Assembly (NCBI RefSeq): GCF_001542905.1
Contig: NZ_LOAJ01000001.1
Coordinates: 1,426,001-1,490,000, forward strand
From: Halorubrum aethiopicum
Lineage (GTDB): Archaea > Halobacteriota > Halobacteria > Halobacteriales > Haloferacaceae
DNA: 64,000 bases
Reading direction: 5' to 3'
Shown: positions 34,814 through 43,772 of the stretch, piece by piece
Layout of the letters: each line of letters starts with the position of its first letter
How positions within the stretch are numbered: the stretch's first letter is position 1
Translations under genes and position numbers: made by a program
Notes under the pieces: generated by a model
What the model was told of the DNA's origin: nothing
Seen by the model: the letters and a program-made list of their open reading frames with translations, nothing else
The model's database searches: none

Positions 34814-35461
34814 TCACCCGCCGCTCCGGCCGCGGCCGAGGAGGCCGACCGCCATCCGCCGGGCGACGTACGCGACCGCGTTTGACGCGTGGAGGACGAC
34901 GACGAGCCCACAGAGCGCGACCGGCACCGCCAGGGCCGCCTCCGGGAGGGTATCGATCGCCCACGTGACCGGCTCGCCGTTGACGGTCCCGAACTCGACC
35001 GTGTACGGGTACCGGACCGGGGCGGCGACGAGCGAGAGCGCCGTCGCGATCCCGAACAGGAGGAACACCGCGGGGACGGCGATCCAGACCTTCAACGAGA
35101 GGAATCCCAGTCCCCCCCACGTCGACGACGCGTCGACGTACCCTTTCGCGAGCGGGAGCAACCCGTCGGCGTCGTCGGGGACGTCGTCCGGAGGCCGGAG
35201 GTCGAGCGACCACGCGGCGTTCGCCAGCCGGCGTTCGATCCCGGCGAGGAGCCGGGACCCGATCAGGGTCGCGAACAGGACCGCGACCCCGACGCCGACG
35301 AGCGAGAGGAGGGTCCCGAACACGACCCCGGAGGTGAGAAGCATCGAGTAGGCGATACCGAGCGGCGCGCCGACGAGCAGGTACGCCAGGTTCGCGTACG
35401 TCCGACGGTCGGCGACGACGCCGACGATCGGAACGGAGGAGGGCTCACGGAGGGAGACCAT
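34814..35461 (-). CDS. Putative-sensor (PF13796-like) membrane protein
   Basis: A 215-residue protein with four hydrophobic segments (about residues 20-45, 46-70, 120-142 and 175-200) around a soluble loop. The pattern ANLAYLLVGAPLGIAYSMLLTSGVVFGTLLSLVGVGV, in parts, and DPRTWGG-like STWGGLGFLSLKVWIAVPAVFLL match the 'putative sensor' domain found alone or fused to histidine kinases. No kinase domain here. It is convergent with the epimerase gene and separated from purB by about 55 bases. Function not known. Confidence 0.75.
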   Translation of the reverse strand: MVSLREPSSVPIVGVVADRRTYANLAYLLVGAPLGIAYSMLLTSGVVFGTLLSLVGVGVAVLFATLIGSRLLAGIERRLANAAWSLDLRPPDDVPDDADGLLPLAKGYVDASSTWGGLGFLSLKVWIAVPAVFLLFGIATALSLVAAPVRYPYTVEFGTVNGEPVTWAIDTLPEAALAVPVALCGLVVVLHASNAVAYVARRMAVGLLGRGRSGG

Positions 35462-35518
35462 GGGTGTCCGGCCGGCGGCTCGCGAAAAAACGGTTACGCT
35501 CTCGGTTCGGAGAACGGG

Positions 35519-37042
35519 CTACTCTCGACGCTCGTCGCGTGTGTCGGCGTCCGCGTCGGAACCGTCTCCCGCCCCGTCGACGGTCTCGGCCGCCTCGGCG
35601 CCCTCCGTGGCCACGCCGTCCGCGAGGTCGGCCGCGATCCCGGTGTAACCGGCCGGCGTGAGCGCCCGCAGCTCCTCGCGGACGGCCGGGTCGACGTCGA
35701 GGTCGTCGAACAGCGCCCGGAAGTCCTCGAGGGTCACCCGCGAGCCGCGGGTGAGCTCCTTGACGCGCTCGTAGGCGTCGGTGTCCCCCTCGCGCCGGAG
35801 GATCGTCTGGACCGCCTCGCCGATCACCTCGGGGGTCGCCTCCAGCTCCTCGCGCATGACGACCTCGTTCGGCACCACCTTCGCGAGCCCGTCGGCGGTC
35901 TTCGAGTAGCCGATCAGGCAGTGCGCGAACGCGGCCCCCACGTTGCGTTTCACGGTCGAGTCCGAGAGGTCGCGCTGGAGCCGGGAGGTGGTGACGTAGT
36001 CGGCGAGGAAGACCAGATCGGCGTTCGCCTTCGAGAGGTTCCCCTCGGCGTTCTCGAAGTCGATCGGGTTCACCTTGTGCGGCATCGTCGACGATCCGGT
36101 CTCGCCCTCGACGGCGCGCTGCCCGAGGTAGCGGTCGGAGACGTACAGCCACGCGTCCAGGTCCAGATCCAGGAGGACGTTGTTCACGCCCCGGAGCGCG
36201 TCGAACAGCGCCGCGAGGTCGTCACACGGGTTCACCTGCGTCGCGAGCGACGCGTGGTCGAGCCCGAGCCCCCACACCACGGAGCGGGAGACGCCCCGCC
36301 AGTCCACGTCGGGGTAGGCGGCGACGTGGGCGGCGTAGGTGCCGGACGCGCCGGCGAGCTTGCCCGAGAGTCCGTCCACCGCGGCGTCGACGCGGCCGAG
36401 CGCGCGACCGAGCCGCGCGGCGTAGACGGCCATCTCCTTGCCGAAGGTCGTCGGCGTCGCCGGCTGGCCGTGCGTCCGCGCGAGCATCGGCGTGTCGCGG
36501 TGCTCGTGAGCCAGCTCGACGAGCGCGTCGCGCACCTCCCGGACCGCGGGCACGAGCACCTCGCTGACCGCCGGCCCGACGAGCAGCCGGTGTGCGAGGT
36601 TGTTGACGTCCTCGCTCGTGAGGCCGAAGTGGATCCACGGGAACAGCGCCTCGGGCTCCGCGATCGAGCCGGACTCGCCCAGCTCCGCCAGGCGCACCCG
36701 CAGGAAGTACTCGATCGCCTTCACGTCGTGGTTGGTGGCGGCGTATCCGGCCGCGCCCTCGACCTCCAGGTCCTTGATCAGCCGGGCGTCCTCCGCGGAG
36801 AAGGACTCGTGGAGGTCGCGCAGGGCCGCGGCCTCCGCCCCGTCGAGCGCGACGGGCGTCGCCTCGAGTTCGGCCAGCTCGATCAGGTACTCCACCTCCA
36901 CGCGGGTCCGCGCCCGCATGAGCGCCGCCTCGCTCGCGTACGGCGAGAGCGGCGCGGTTCGGCCGGCGTACCGCCCGTCGAGCGGGGAGACGGCCGCGAG
37001 GGGGTCCGAACGGGAGAGTCCGGGGATCGGGTCGTCGATCAT
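35519..37042 (-). CDS. purB: Adenylosuccinate lyase
   Basis: A 507-residue lyase that cleaves SAICAR and adenylosuccinate in purine synthesis. It shows SPLDGRYAGRTAPLSPYASE, HEVKAIE-equivalent NHDVKAIEYFL, the His block FGLTSEDVNNLAH, ARTHGQPATPTTFGKEMAVY, and the superfamily signature GSSTMPHKVNPIDFENAEG. The C-terminus carries an extra about 35 acidic residues. The start MIDDPIPGLS at 37042 is preferred over an upstream ATG at 37093. It is divergently oriented to the purN-purH fusion, 168 bases apart, so the two purine genes may share control in that gap. Confidence 0.96.
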   Translation of the reverse strand: MIDDPIPGLSRSDPLAAVSPLDGRYAGRTAPLSPYASEAALMRARTRVEVEYLIELAELEATPVALDGAEAAALRDLHESFSAEDARLIKDLEVEGAAGYAATNHDVKAIEYFLRVRLAELGESGSIAEPEALFPWIHFGLTSEDVNNLAHRLLVGPAVSEVLVPAVREVRDALVELAHEHRDTPMLARTHGQPATPTTFGKEMAVYAARLGRALGRVDAAVDGLSGKLAGASGTYAAHVAAYPDVDWRGVSRSVVWGLGLDHASLATQVNPCDDLAALFDALRGVNNVLLDLDLDAWLYVSDRYLGQRAVEGETGSSTMPHKVNPIDFENAEGNLSKANADLVFLADYVTTSRLQRDLSDSTVKRNVGAAFAHCLIGYSKTADGLAKVVPNEVVMREELEATPEVIGEAVQTILRREGDTDAYERVKELTRGSRVTLEDFRALFDDLDVDPAVREELRALTPAGYTGIAADLADGVATEGAEAAETVDGAGDGSDADADTRDERRE

Positions 37043-37210
37043 GTCCGCGAGTGCCCACGGCGCGCGCAAAAGCGTGTCGATGACGCTACCCACGGAAGTG
37101 TATACTCTCGCCCCGGTATCGGCGATCGTTCCATCGTCTTATCCTCGATCGTGTATATTCGCCCGGCGACGACCGTAACGGATAAACGCGGGCGGTCGGA
37201 GGGATCGGAC

Positions 37211-38815
37211 ATGAAGATCGCCGGACTCGCCAGCAACCGGGGACGGAACCTGCGACACATCGCCGACGTCGCGCCGGGCGGCGCGGAGCTGTCGGTCGCC
37301 CTGACGAACCGCGAGGGCGCGCCGATCATCGAGGCGGCCGCCGAGCGGCGGATCCCGACCGAGGTCGTCGTCCGCGAGGAGGGCGAGTCGCGCGAGAGCC
37401 ACGAGCGACGGATCCTCGACCGGCTCTCGGGGTACGACTTCGACGTCGTCTGTCTGGACGGCTACATGCGCGTGCTCACGGAGGAGTTCCTCACGGCCGC
37501 CCCGACGACGCTGAACGTCCACCCCTCGTTGCTGCCGGCGTTCCCCGGCACCGACGCCCACGAACAGGTTCTCGAGGCGGGCGTCAGGACGACCGGCTGT
37601 ACCGTCCACCTCGTCACCGAGGCGGTCGACGACGGCCCGATCCTCACCCAGGAGCCGGTCCCGGTCTACGCCGACGACGACGCCGCGTCGCTGAAACGGC
37701 GGGTGCTCCAGGAGGCGGAGTTCACCGCGTACCCGCGGGCGGTCCGGTGGTTCGCGGAGGGGAACGTCGAGATAGAGACCGACGACGACGGGATCCCGCG
37801 ATCGGTCCGCGTCGACGGCGACACCGGCGGTTCCTTCCCGGCCCGGCGGTTCGTCTCGGAGGACCGCGCCGACTCGCTGCGCTACGGCGAGAACCCCCAC
37901 CAGGACGCCGCGCTGTACGCCGATCCCGCCTGCGAGGAGGCGAGCGTCGTCGGGGCCGAGGCGCTGAACCCCGGATCGAAGGGGATGGGGTACAACAACT
38001 ACAACGACGCCGACGCCGCGCTCGGGCTGATAAAGGAGTTCGACGAGCCGGCCGCCGCCGTGATCAAACACACCAACCCCGCCGGCTGCGCGACGAGCGA
38101 CACGCTCGCCGACGCGTACGACCGCGCGCTCCGGACCGACGCCAAGTCGGCGTTCGGGGGGATCGTCGCCCTGAACCGCCGGTGTGACGCCGACACCGCC
38201 GAGGCGATCGCGGAGTCGTTCAAGGAGGTCGTCGTCGCGCCCGGCTACACCGACAGCGCGCTCGACGTGCTCACGGAGAAGAAGAACCTCCGCGTGCTCG
38301 ACGTGGGGCCGCTCGGCGAGGGGGAGGACCGCTTCTCCGAGCGGTTCGTCGAGAAGCCGATCGTCGGGGGGCGGCTCGTCCAGGAGCGCGACCGCCAGTC
38401 GCCGACCGCCGACGACCTCGAGGTCGTCACCGAGCGCGAGCCCTCCGCGGAGGAGATCGAGACGATGCTGTTCGCCTGGCGGACGCTCAAACACGTCAAG
38501 TCCAACGGCATCCTGTTCGCGACGGGCACCGAGACGGTCGGCGTCGGCATGGGGCAGGTCTCCCGCGTCGACGCCGTCACGCTCGCGGCGATGAAGGCGG
38601 AGAAGGACGCGGAGGGGAAGTCGGCCGAGGGCGCGGTGATGGCCTCCGACGCGTTCTTCCCGTTCCCGGACGCGATCGAGGAGGCGGCCGACGCCGGCAT
38701 CGAGGCCGTGATCCAACCCGGCGGCTCCGTCAACGACGAGGACGTGATCGCCGCCGCCGACGAACACGACATGGCGATGGCCTTCACCGGATCGCGCTGT
38801 TTCCGCCACGACTGA
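37211..38815 (+). CDS. PurN-PurH fusion: GAR transformylase + AICAR transformylase, no IMP cyclohydrolase
   Basis: A 534-residue two-domain enzyme. Residues 1-190 are a PurN-type glycinamide ribonucleotide formyltransferase: GLASNRGRNLRHI, then NVHPSLLPAFPGTDAHEQ with the catalytic Asn and His, and TEAVDDGPILTQ with the Asp. Residues about 200-534 are the AICAR formyltransferase domain of PurH: LRYGENPHQDAALY, GSKGMGYNNYNDADAAL and KHTNPAGCA with the catalytic Lys-His. The N-terminal MGS-like IMP cyclohydrolase domain of bacterial PurH is missing, so that step must be done by another protein such as archaeal PurO. One polypeptide thus holds both folate-dependent formyl transfers. The long frame upstream of 37211 is antisense to purB. 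Confidence 0.95.
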   Translation: MKIAGLASNRGRNLRHIADVAPGGAELSVALTNREGAPIIEAAAERRIPTEVVVREEGESRESHERRILDRLSGYDFDVVCLDGYMRVLTEEFLTAAPTTLNVHPSLLPAFPGTDAHEQVLEAGVRTTGCTVHLVTEAVDDGPILTQEPVPVYADDDAASLKRRVLQEAEFTAYPRAVRWFAEGNVEIETDDDGIPRSVRVDGDTGGSFPARRFVSEDRADSLRYGENPHQDAALYADPACEEASVVGAEALNPGSKGMGYNNYNDADAALGLIKEFDEPAAAVIKHTNPAGCATSDTLADAYDRALRTDAKSAFGGIVALNRRCDADTAEAIAESFKEVVVAPGYTDSALDVLTEKKNLRVLDVGPLGEGEDRFSERFVEKPIVGGRLVQERDRQSPTADDLEVVTEREPSAEEIETMLFAWRTLKHVKSNGILFATGTETVGVGMGQVSRVDAVTLAAMKAEKDAEGKSAEGAVMASDAFFPFPDAIEEAADAGIEAVIQPGGSVNDEDVIAAADEHDMAMAFTGSRCFRHD

Positions 38816-38856
38816 GCCGGCTACCGTCCCGTCTCGCTCTACCGCTTCGACCCCGT

Positions 38857-39573
38857 CTACCGTCCCGTTCCCGATTCGTCTCCCTCCTCCCGCAACCCGT
38901 CGACCAGGTCGCGGAGCGTCGCGAGCGGGTACTGGCCGGGTGCGGTCGCGTCCGCCGCGTCGACCGGCGCGTACCCGATCCGCGAGCCGTACAGCGGGGC
39001 CACGGCGCGGGTGTGTCGACCGGGTTCGCCCATACACATCGTCGCGACCCGGTGGCCCGCGGCGGTCGCCTCGTGGGTCGCGCGCAGCATCGCGAGCGCG
39101 TCCTCGCGACCGTTGGCGGTGGTCGCCAGCTTCCCCACGTCGCCCTCGTTCGCCGCGTCCGCGAGAAGGTCGACGAGCGTGCCGACCTCGGGGGTGGACT
39201 CGAAGTCGTGGACGGAGGCGATCACCTCGACGCCCGCCTCGCGGGCGCTCGAGCGGAGCGCGGTCGCGTGCGAGCGCTCGCCGGCGGGCGCGTTCCCCCG
39301 GAGCGCGGCGAGCTCGACGTCGACGGCGACGACCGCGTCGTGGGCGAGCGCCTCCGCGAGCGCGTCGTACCGCCCGAGGTCGTCGGCCTCGCCTCCCTCC
39401 CAGTCCGCGCGGTTCGTGACGACGAGCGGGAGTTCGCCGTCGTAGGCCGCGAGCTGCTCGAGCGGATTGTCGGCCAGATCCATGCGGAACTCCACGGCGT
39501 CGGCCGCCCCGCGGGCACGTGGCTCCGCGGACAGGTCGGCGGTGCTCGCCGCGAGAACGAACTCCTCGAACAT
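38857..39573 (-). CDS. aroD: 3-dehydroquinate dehydratase, type I
   Basis: A 238-residue shikimate-pathway enzyme forming 3-dehydroshikimate through a Schiff base. It shows DAVEFRMDL, VTNRADWEGG, VDVELA, the catalytic His in SVHDFE, the Schiff-base Lys in DVGKLATTA, and the end GSRIGYAPVDAADATAPGQ (substrate-binding Gln). Size fits the class. The first residues FVLAAST are the family's first strand. Followed on the same strand side by an unrelated small membrane protein gene further upstream; no operon evidence. Confidence 0.95.
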   Translation of the reverse strand: MFEEFVLAASTADLSAEPRARGAADAVEFRMDLADNPLEQLAAYDGELPLVVTNRADWEGGEADDLGRYDALAEALAHDAVVAVDVELAALRGNAPAGERSHATALRSSAREAGVEVIASVHDFESTPEVGTLVDLLADAANEGDVGKLATTANGREDALAMLRATHEATAAGHRVATMCMGEPGRHTRAVAPLYGSRIGYAPVDAADATAPGQYPLATLRDLVDGLREEGDESGTGR

Positions 39574-39598
39574 GCCCGGAGCTTCGGCGGTGGGGAAG

Positions 39599-39997
39599 TT
39601 AACTCTCCCCGTCCGGCCCCGACTCCGGTGGGACGCCCTCGACGCGTCCGGCGCGGACGGCCCGGAGCCAGCCGGCGGCGACCGCGAGGAGGCCGCCGCA
39701 GAGCAGGACGACGGAGAGCGCGTCGAGGCCGTCGGCGACGCCGTCGAGCCCGAGCGCGACGATCGACCCCCCGAGCGCGACGATCGCCAGCGCGCGGAAG
39801 CGGTCGGGCGTGAGGTCGCGGCCGGCGACGGCCTCGACGTCCGCTCCGGCGAGCAGGTACGCGACGCCGGCGAGCCCGCAGCCGACGCCGGCGACGACGA
39901 GCGCCGCGCGGCCGCCGCCCGCGCCCGTGGTGACGAGGAACCAGCCGGCGACGAGGACGAGCGAGCCGCCGGAGAGCAGGTCGCGGGAGCGGGACAT
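39599..39997 (-). CDS. Small membrane protein, hypothetical
   Basis: A 132-residue protein with four predicted TM helices (about residues 10-27, 31-50, 67-87, 91-110), short loops and an acidic tail. No known family recognised. The start MSRSRDLLSGG at 39997 gives a compact four-TM protein; the upstream frame reads antisense-like Arg/Pro-rich sequence over TFB. It lies between TFB and aroD on the same strand. Confidence 0.7.
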   Translation of the reverse strand: MSRSRDLLSGGSLVLVAGWFLVTTGAGGGRAALVVAGVGCGLAGVAYLLAGADVEAVAGRDLTPDRFRALAIVALGGSIVALGLDGVADGLDALSVVLLCGGLLAVAAGWLRAVRAGRVEGVPPESGPDGES

Positions 39998-40038
39998 GTC
40001 GTGTGGTCGGAGTGGTGAAAACGAGCGAGTCGTCCGCG

Positions 40039-41010
40039 CTACGCGACGAGGCCGTCCTCGGCCTCGAGCAGCTCGTGGTAGCGGTTGCGGATGGTGACCT
40101 CGGAGATGTCGGCGACCTCCGAGACCGCGGCCTGCGTCGTCTTCTCGTTGGTGAGGAGGGCGGCGGCGTAGACGGCGGCGGCCGCGAGGCCGACCGGCGA
40201 CTTCCCGGAGTGGACGCCCTTCTCCTTCGCGTTCTTCAACAGGCCCTTCGCGCGCATCTCCGACTCCTCGGAGAGCTCGAGATCGGAGGCGAACCGCGGC
40301 ACGTACTGCTCGGGGTCGGCGGGCTTGACCTCGAGTTTGAGCTCGCGGACGACGTAGCGGTACGTCCGGGCGATCTCCGCCTTCTCCACGCGGGAGACGT
40401 CGGCGATCTCGTCGAGGCTGCGCGGGACGCCCGCCATCCGGGCGGCGGCGTACACACAGGAGGTGGAGACACCCTCGATGGATCGGCCGGGGAGCAGGTC
40501 CTCGTCGAGCGCTCGGCGGTAGATGACCGAGGCGGTCTCGCGGACGTTGTCCGGCAGCCCTAACGCCGAGGCCATCCGGTCGATCTCGCCGAGCGCCTGT
40601 TTCAGGTTCCGTTCCTTCGAGTCGCGCGTCCGGAACCGCTCGTTCCACTTGCGGAGCCGCTGCATCTTCTGGCGCTGGCGCGCGCCGAGCGACCGGCCGT
40701 ACGCGTCCTTGTCGCGCCAGTCGATGTTGGTCGACAGGCCCTTGTCGTGCATCGTGTTCGTCGTCGGGGCTCCGACGCGGGACTTCTCGTCCTTCTCGCG
40801 GGAGTCGAACGCGCGCCACTCCGGCCCGCGGTCGACCGAGTCCGCCTCGACGACGAGTCCGCAGTCCGCACACACCGTCTCGCCGTGCTCCTCGTCGTTG
40901 ATGACCTGGCCGTCACACTCCGGACAGCGCAGCGTCTCGTCGGTGCTTTCCGATTCCTCCTCCGTCTCCCCGCGGGTGCGACTCCCTCGGGTATGTAGTC
41001 GTTCGGTCAT
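40039..41010 (-). CDS. tfb: Transcription initiation factor TFB
   Basis: A 323-residue general transcription factor that recruits RNA polymerase to TBP-bound promoters and reads the BRE. The N-terminal zinc ribbon CPECDGQVINDEEHGETVCADCG has four Cys. The B-finger region is SVDRGPEWRAFDSREKDEKSRVGAPTT (in parts). Two cyclin repeats follow (about residues 130-215 and 225-320), ending with HTH VSEVADISEVTIRNRYHEL. Complete. A TATA-like CTTTTAAG (minus strand, about 41078-41085) gives a short leader. Haloarchaea carry several TFBs, so the number cannot be assigned. Confidence 0.96.
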   Translation of the reverse strand: MTERLHTRGSRTRGETEEESESTDETLRCPECDGQVINDEEHGETVCADCGLVVEADSVDRGPEWRAFDSREKDEKSRVGAPTTNTMHDKGLSTNIDWRDKDAYGRSLGARQRQKMQRLRKWNERFRTRDSKERNLKQALGEIDRMASALGLPDNVRETASVIYRRALDEDLLPGRSIEGVSTSCVYAAARMAGVPRSLDEIADVSRVEKAEIARTYRYVVRELKLEVKPADPEQYVPRFASDLELSEESEMRAKGLLKNAKEKGVHSGKSPVGLAAAAVYAAALLTNEKTTQAAVSEVADISEVTIRNRYHELLEAEDGLVA

Positions 41011-41263
41011 AGCTCTCTGTCCCCCGGTGTAATCGAGAACGCTCGGGAGCAGTCTTGTCCGGTAGACGGGCGAACGTAACTTAAAAGACCCGGAACGTGT
41101 CGCCGCGCCGGCGACGAATGAACACGATCGATGACGATGTATCCTCACGGGAGCGTCGACGAGCGTCGACGAGCGTTCGTCGGTCCGGCGGCCGACGAAC
41201 CCGCCCGCCGGATCCGCCGTGCGATCCGAACGTTTTCGAGCGACGGGGGAGAACCCGCCACCG

Positions 41264-42055
41264 ATGAGCAACCCCCGTGTCGTCTCGCTCGCGCCGAGCG
41301 CGACCGCGACCCTCTCGGCGCTCGACGCGGCCGAGTGCCTGGTGGGCGTCACTCACCACTGCGAGCCGCCGCCGACCGCCGGGTCGGCACACGACACCGA
41401 TCCCGTCGCCGTCGGCGGGTGGACGACCCCGTCTCTCGACCGCGTCGCCGAACTCGACCCGGACGTGGTGTTCACGAGCGACGGCCTCCAGGCCGGGATC
41501 GCGGAGGAGTGTCGCGAGCGAGGGCTCGCCGTCGACCACCGCGAGCCGGCCACGCTCGCGGACGTGCTCGAGGGGTTCCGCGGGATCGCGGACGCGGTCG
41601 GCCGCCCGGGCGCGGGCGCGGAACTGGCCGCCGAGGCCCGCGAGCGGATCGAGGCGATCGGCGACGCGGCTGCCGGCACGGGCGGCGACGCGACCGACAC
41701 GGCCGCGGACCGCCCCGTCGTCTACTGCGAGGAGTGGTCGGACCCGCCGATGGCCGCGGGCAACTGGGTCCCCGACGCGGTCCGGGCGGCCGGCGGCCGC
41801 TACCCGTTCGTCGACGCCGGCGAGCGCTCCCGCGAGGTCGACCCGGAGGCCGTCGCGGCCGCCGATCCGGATCAGGTCGTCGTCCACGTCTGCGGCCGCG
41901 GCGACCGGGTCGACCCCGCGACCGTCGCCGACCGGGAGTGGATCGACGCGCCGGTCCACGTGATCGACGACTCGCTCTTGAACCAGCCGAGCCCCGCGCT
42001 GATCGACGGGATCGAGCGGCTCGCGGGGCTGTTCGCCGACGAGGGGGAGCCGTGA
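41264..42055 (+). CDS. BtuF-like cobalamin/metal-chelate binding protein, no signal peptide
   Basis: A 263-residue class III periplasmic-binding-fold protein. SLAPSATATLSALDAAECLVGVTHHCEPP and TPSLDRVAELDPDVVFTSDG are typical of the BtuF/haemin group. VVYCEEWSDPPMAAGNWVPD follows. It begins directly with the mature domain: no Tat or Sec signal and no lipobox, so it is probably cytosolic, unlike ABC transporter lipoproteins. Such cytosolic versions occur in haloarchaea and may handle corrinoids or chelates inside the cell. GTGA overlap with the DUF84 gene downstream makes a two-gene operon. Confidence 0.88.
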   Translation: MSNPRVVSLAPSATATLSALDAAECLVGVTHHCEPPPTAGSAHDTDPVAVGGWTTPSLDRVAELDPDVVFTSDGLQAGIAEECRERGLAVDHREPATLADVLEGFRGIADAVGRPGAGAELAAEARERIEAIGDAAAGTGGDATDTAADRPVVYCEEWSDPPMAAGNWVPDAVRAAGGRYPFVDAGERSREVDPEAVAAADPDQVVVHVCGRGDRVDPATVADREWIDAPVHVIDDSLLNQPSPALIDGIERLAGLFADEGEP

Positions 42056-42660
42056 CGACGGACCGGGGCCTGCGGCTCGGCGTCGGCAGCGGCAACCCCG
42101 CCAAGCGGCGGGCGGTCGAGCGGGCGCTCGAGGCGGTCGGGGCGGACGGCTCCACCGAGGCGGTCGGGGCGGACGGCTCCACCGAGGCGGACGGAGCCGC
42201 CGGATCGCCCGGCGCGGTCGAGTCGATCGAGGCGGTCCCGGTCGACTCCGGCGTGAGCGAGCAGCCGACCGGCCACGCCGAGACGGTCGCGGGCGCGGAG
42301 AACCGGGCGGCGGCGGTCCTCGAGCAAGGCGCGTACGACCTCGGCGTCGGCCTCGAGGGCGGCGTCGCCCGGTTCGATGGCATCGACGGCCTCTTCCTCG
42401 TGATGTGGGCGGCCGTCGACGACGGCGACCGCGCCGGCCGCGGCGCGGGGCCGAGCCTCCGGCTCCCCGACGGCGTCGCCGCCCGGATCGAGGGTGGAGC
42501 CGAACTGGGACCGGTGATGGACGACGTGCTCGACACCACGGGCGTCGCGCGACGCGGCGGGGCCGCCGGCGCCCTGACGAACGGAAGCCTCGACCGCGAC
42601 GAGGCGCTCGCCGCCGCGGTCGCCGGGGCGCTCGGCCCCTTCGTCTCCGACCTGTACTGA
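42052..42660 (+). CDS. DUF84-family non-canonical purine NTP phosphatase (YjjX-like)
   Basis: A 202-residue NTPase that would hydrolyse ITP and XTP to keep damaged purines out of nucleic acids. Family landmarks are GVGSGNPAKRRAVERAL, VPVDSGVSEQPTGHAETVAGAENRA, GVGLEGGVARF and TTGVARRGGAAGALTNGSLDR. The GTG start at 42052 overlaps the upstream stop by 4 bases. Oddity: an internal expansion after the first helix, caused by a 27-bp tandem duplication (42130-42156 and 42157-42183), lengthens a surface loop with the repeated AVGADGSTE. Confidence 0.9.
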   Translation: MTTDRGLRLGVGSGNPAKRRAVERALEAVGADGSTEAVGADGSTEADGAAGSPGAVESIEAVPVDSGVSEQPTGHAETVAGAENRAAAVLEQGAYDLGVGLEGGVARFDGIDGLFLVMWAAVDDGDRAGRGAGPSLRLPDGVAARIEGGAELGPVMDDVLDTTGVARRGGAAGALTNGSLDRDEALAAAVAGALGPFVSDLY

Positions 42661-42843
42661 CACGGGACCGATCCGGGCCCGTCTCCCGGAGGGGTCGGTT
42701 CGGGGTTCGAGATTCGGAGTTCGTACCGGAACGGCCCGTCGGCGGAGGGCGGACGAGCCGATATCGCGTCGAAACCGCACGACGTGGCGGTGTTAACCCG
42801 GTCTACCAACCGCCTTTTGAGGGTAGCCTTCCTGTGTGGTGAC

Positions 42844-43098
42844 ATGAGCACGGCACGCGCGGAGCCCGTCGCGGTCGAACCGACCGGCCTCTCCGAGAAA
42901 CAGACGCGGATCCTCGAGTACCTCCGAGCCAACGCGGACGACAAGACCTACTTCAAGTCGCGGCTGATCGCCGACGAGCTCGGCCTCTCCGCGAAGGAGG
43001 TCGGCGCGAACATGGGCGCGGTCGCCGACGCGGCCGGCGACGTCGATGTCGAGAAGTGGGGCTACTCCTCGGGCACGACGTGGATGGTGACGGCCTAG
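42844..43098 (+). CDS. Small winged-helix haloarchaeal protein (DUF7123-like)
   Basis: An 84-residue protein with one winged-helix DNA-binding domain: LSEKQTRILEYLRANADDKTYF, SRLIADELGLSAKEVGANMGAVADAAG (recognition helix) and a short wing ending SSGTTWMVTA. Widely seen in haloarchaea, function unknown. The start at 42844 is preferred over 42784 because of composition. It is convergent with the HTH gene at 43105, 6 bases apart. Confidence 0.82.
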   Translation: MSTARAEPVAVEPTGLSEKQTRILEYLRANADDKTYFKSRLIADELGLSAKEVGANMGAVADAAGDVDVEKWGYSSGTTWMVTA

Positions 43099-43104
43099 CG
43101 GCGA

Positions 43105-43707
43105 TCACGGGTCGTAGCTGACGAGCGAGGCCGCCTCGTCGGCGAGCGCGACCGCGTCGGCGTCGAAGGAGTCCGCGTACCGCACGACGAGCGTCAGGAG
43201 TCGCTCCGGCTCGGTCAGCTCGTAGCCCTCGCTGCGGTCGAGGAGGCCGGCGGTGGCCAGATCGCCCGCCGCGGCGCTTATCGTCGGCCGGGAGACGCCG
43301 AGCACGTCGGCGAGCTCCGCGCCGGTCGAGTCGGGATCGGATAACAGCGCGAGGATCATCCCGCGCGGCGTCTCCCGGCGGAGGTAGCCGAGCGCCCGCT
43401 TGTCGAGGTCGTCGAACCGGCCGGCCGGGAAGTACCGGCGGTAGTCGGCGTCCTTCGCCGACTCGATCTCGCCGTCCGCCTCGAGCTTCCGGAGGTGGTG
43501 CTGGGCCTCGCCCGTACCGAGCCGGAGGTCGTCGCGGAGCTTCGAGAAGTGCGCGCCCGGGGTGGCGGGGACGTACCCCCGGATCGCCTCCCGCGTCTCG
43601 TTGGTGTCGTCCGCGGCCCTCGCGGTTCCGACGAACGGGGCGGCCGCTCCGACGGCGGCGAACCGCCGCAGCGTCCGACGTTTCCGCTCGTCGACCTCTT
43701 CGGTCAC
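43105..43707 (-). CDS. Winged-helix regulator with Tat-like N-terminus
   Basis: About 200 residues from a GTG start (an ATG at 43734 is also in frame). Two wHTH modules are visible: AHFSKLRDDLRLGTGEAQHHLRKLEADGEI (ArsR/MarR style) and ILALLSDPDSTGAELADVLGVSRPTISAAAGDLATAGLL. The N-terminus RKRRTLRRFAAVGAAAPFVGTARAAD looks like a twin-arginine signal with a cleavable Ala-x-Ala end, which is odd for a DNA-binding protein. It may instead be a signal-anchor for a membrane-bound regulator, as known for other haloarchaeal wHTH proteins. Targets unknown. Confidence 0.82.
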   Translation of the reverse strand: MTEEVDERKRRTLRRFAAVGAAAPFVGTARAADDTNETREAIRGYVPATPGAHFSKLRDDLRLGTGEAQHHLRKLEADGEIESAKDADYRRYFPAGRFDDLDKRALGYLRRETPRGMILALLSDPDSTGAELADVLGVSRPTISAAAGDLATAGLLDRSEGYELTEPERLLTLVVRYADSFDADAVALADEAASLVSYDP

Positions 43708-43772
43708 GCTCCGTGGTACGCGATCGCCCGGCAAAAGCGCTTCGTTCGGGTCGGAAACGGCCGAATCCCGCC

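Noticed and set aside
34889-37210. A long upstream open extension of the PurN-PurH frame
   Set aside because: It is antisense to purB and the membrane protein gene; PurN begins naturally at 37211 with the nucleotide-binding loop.
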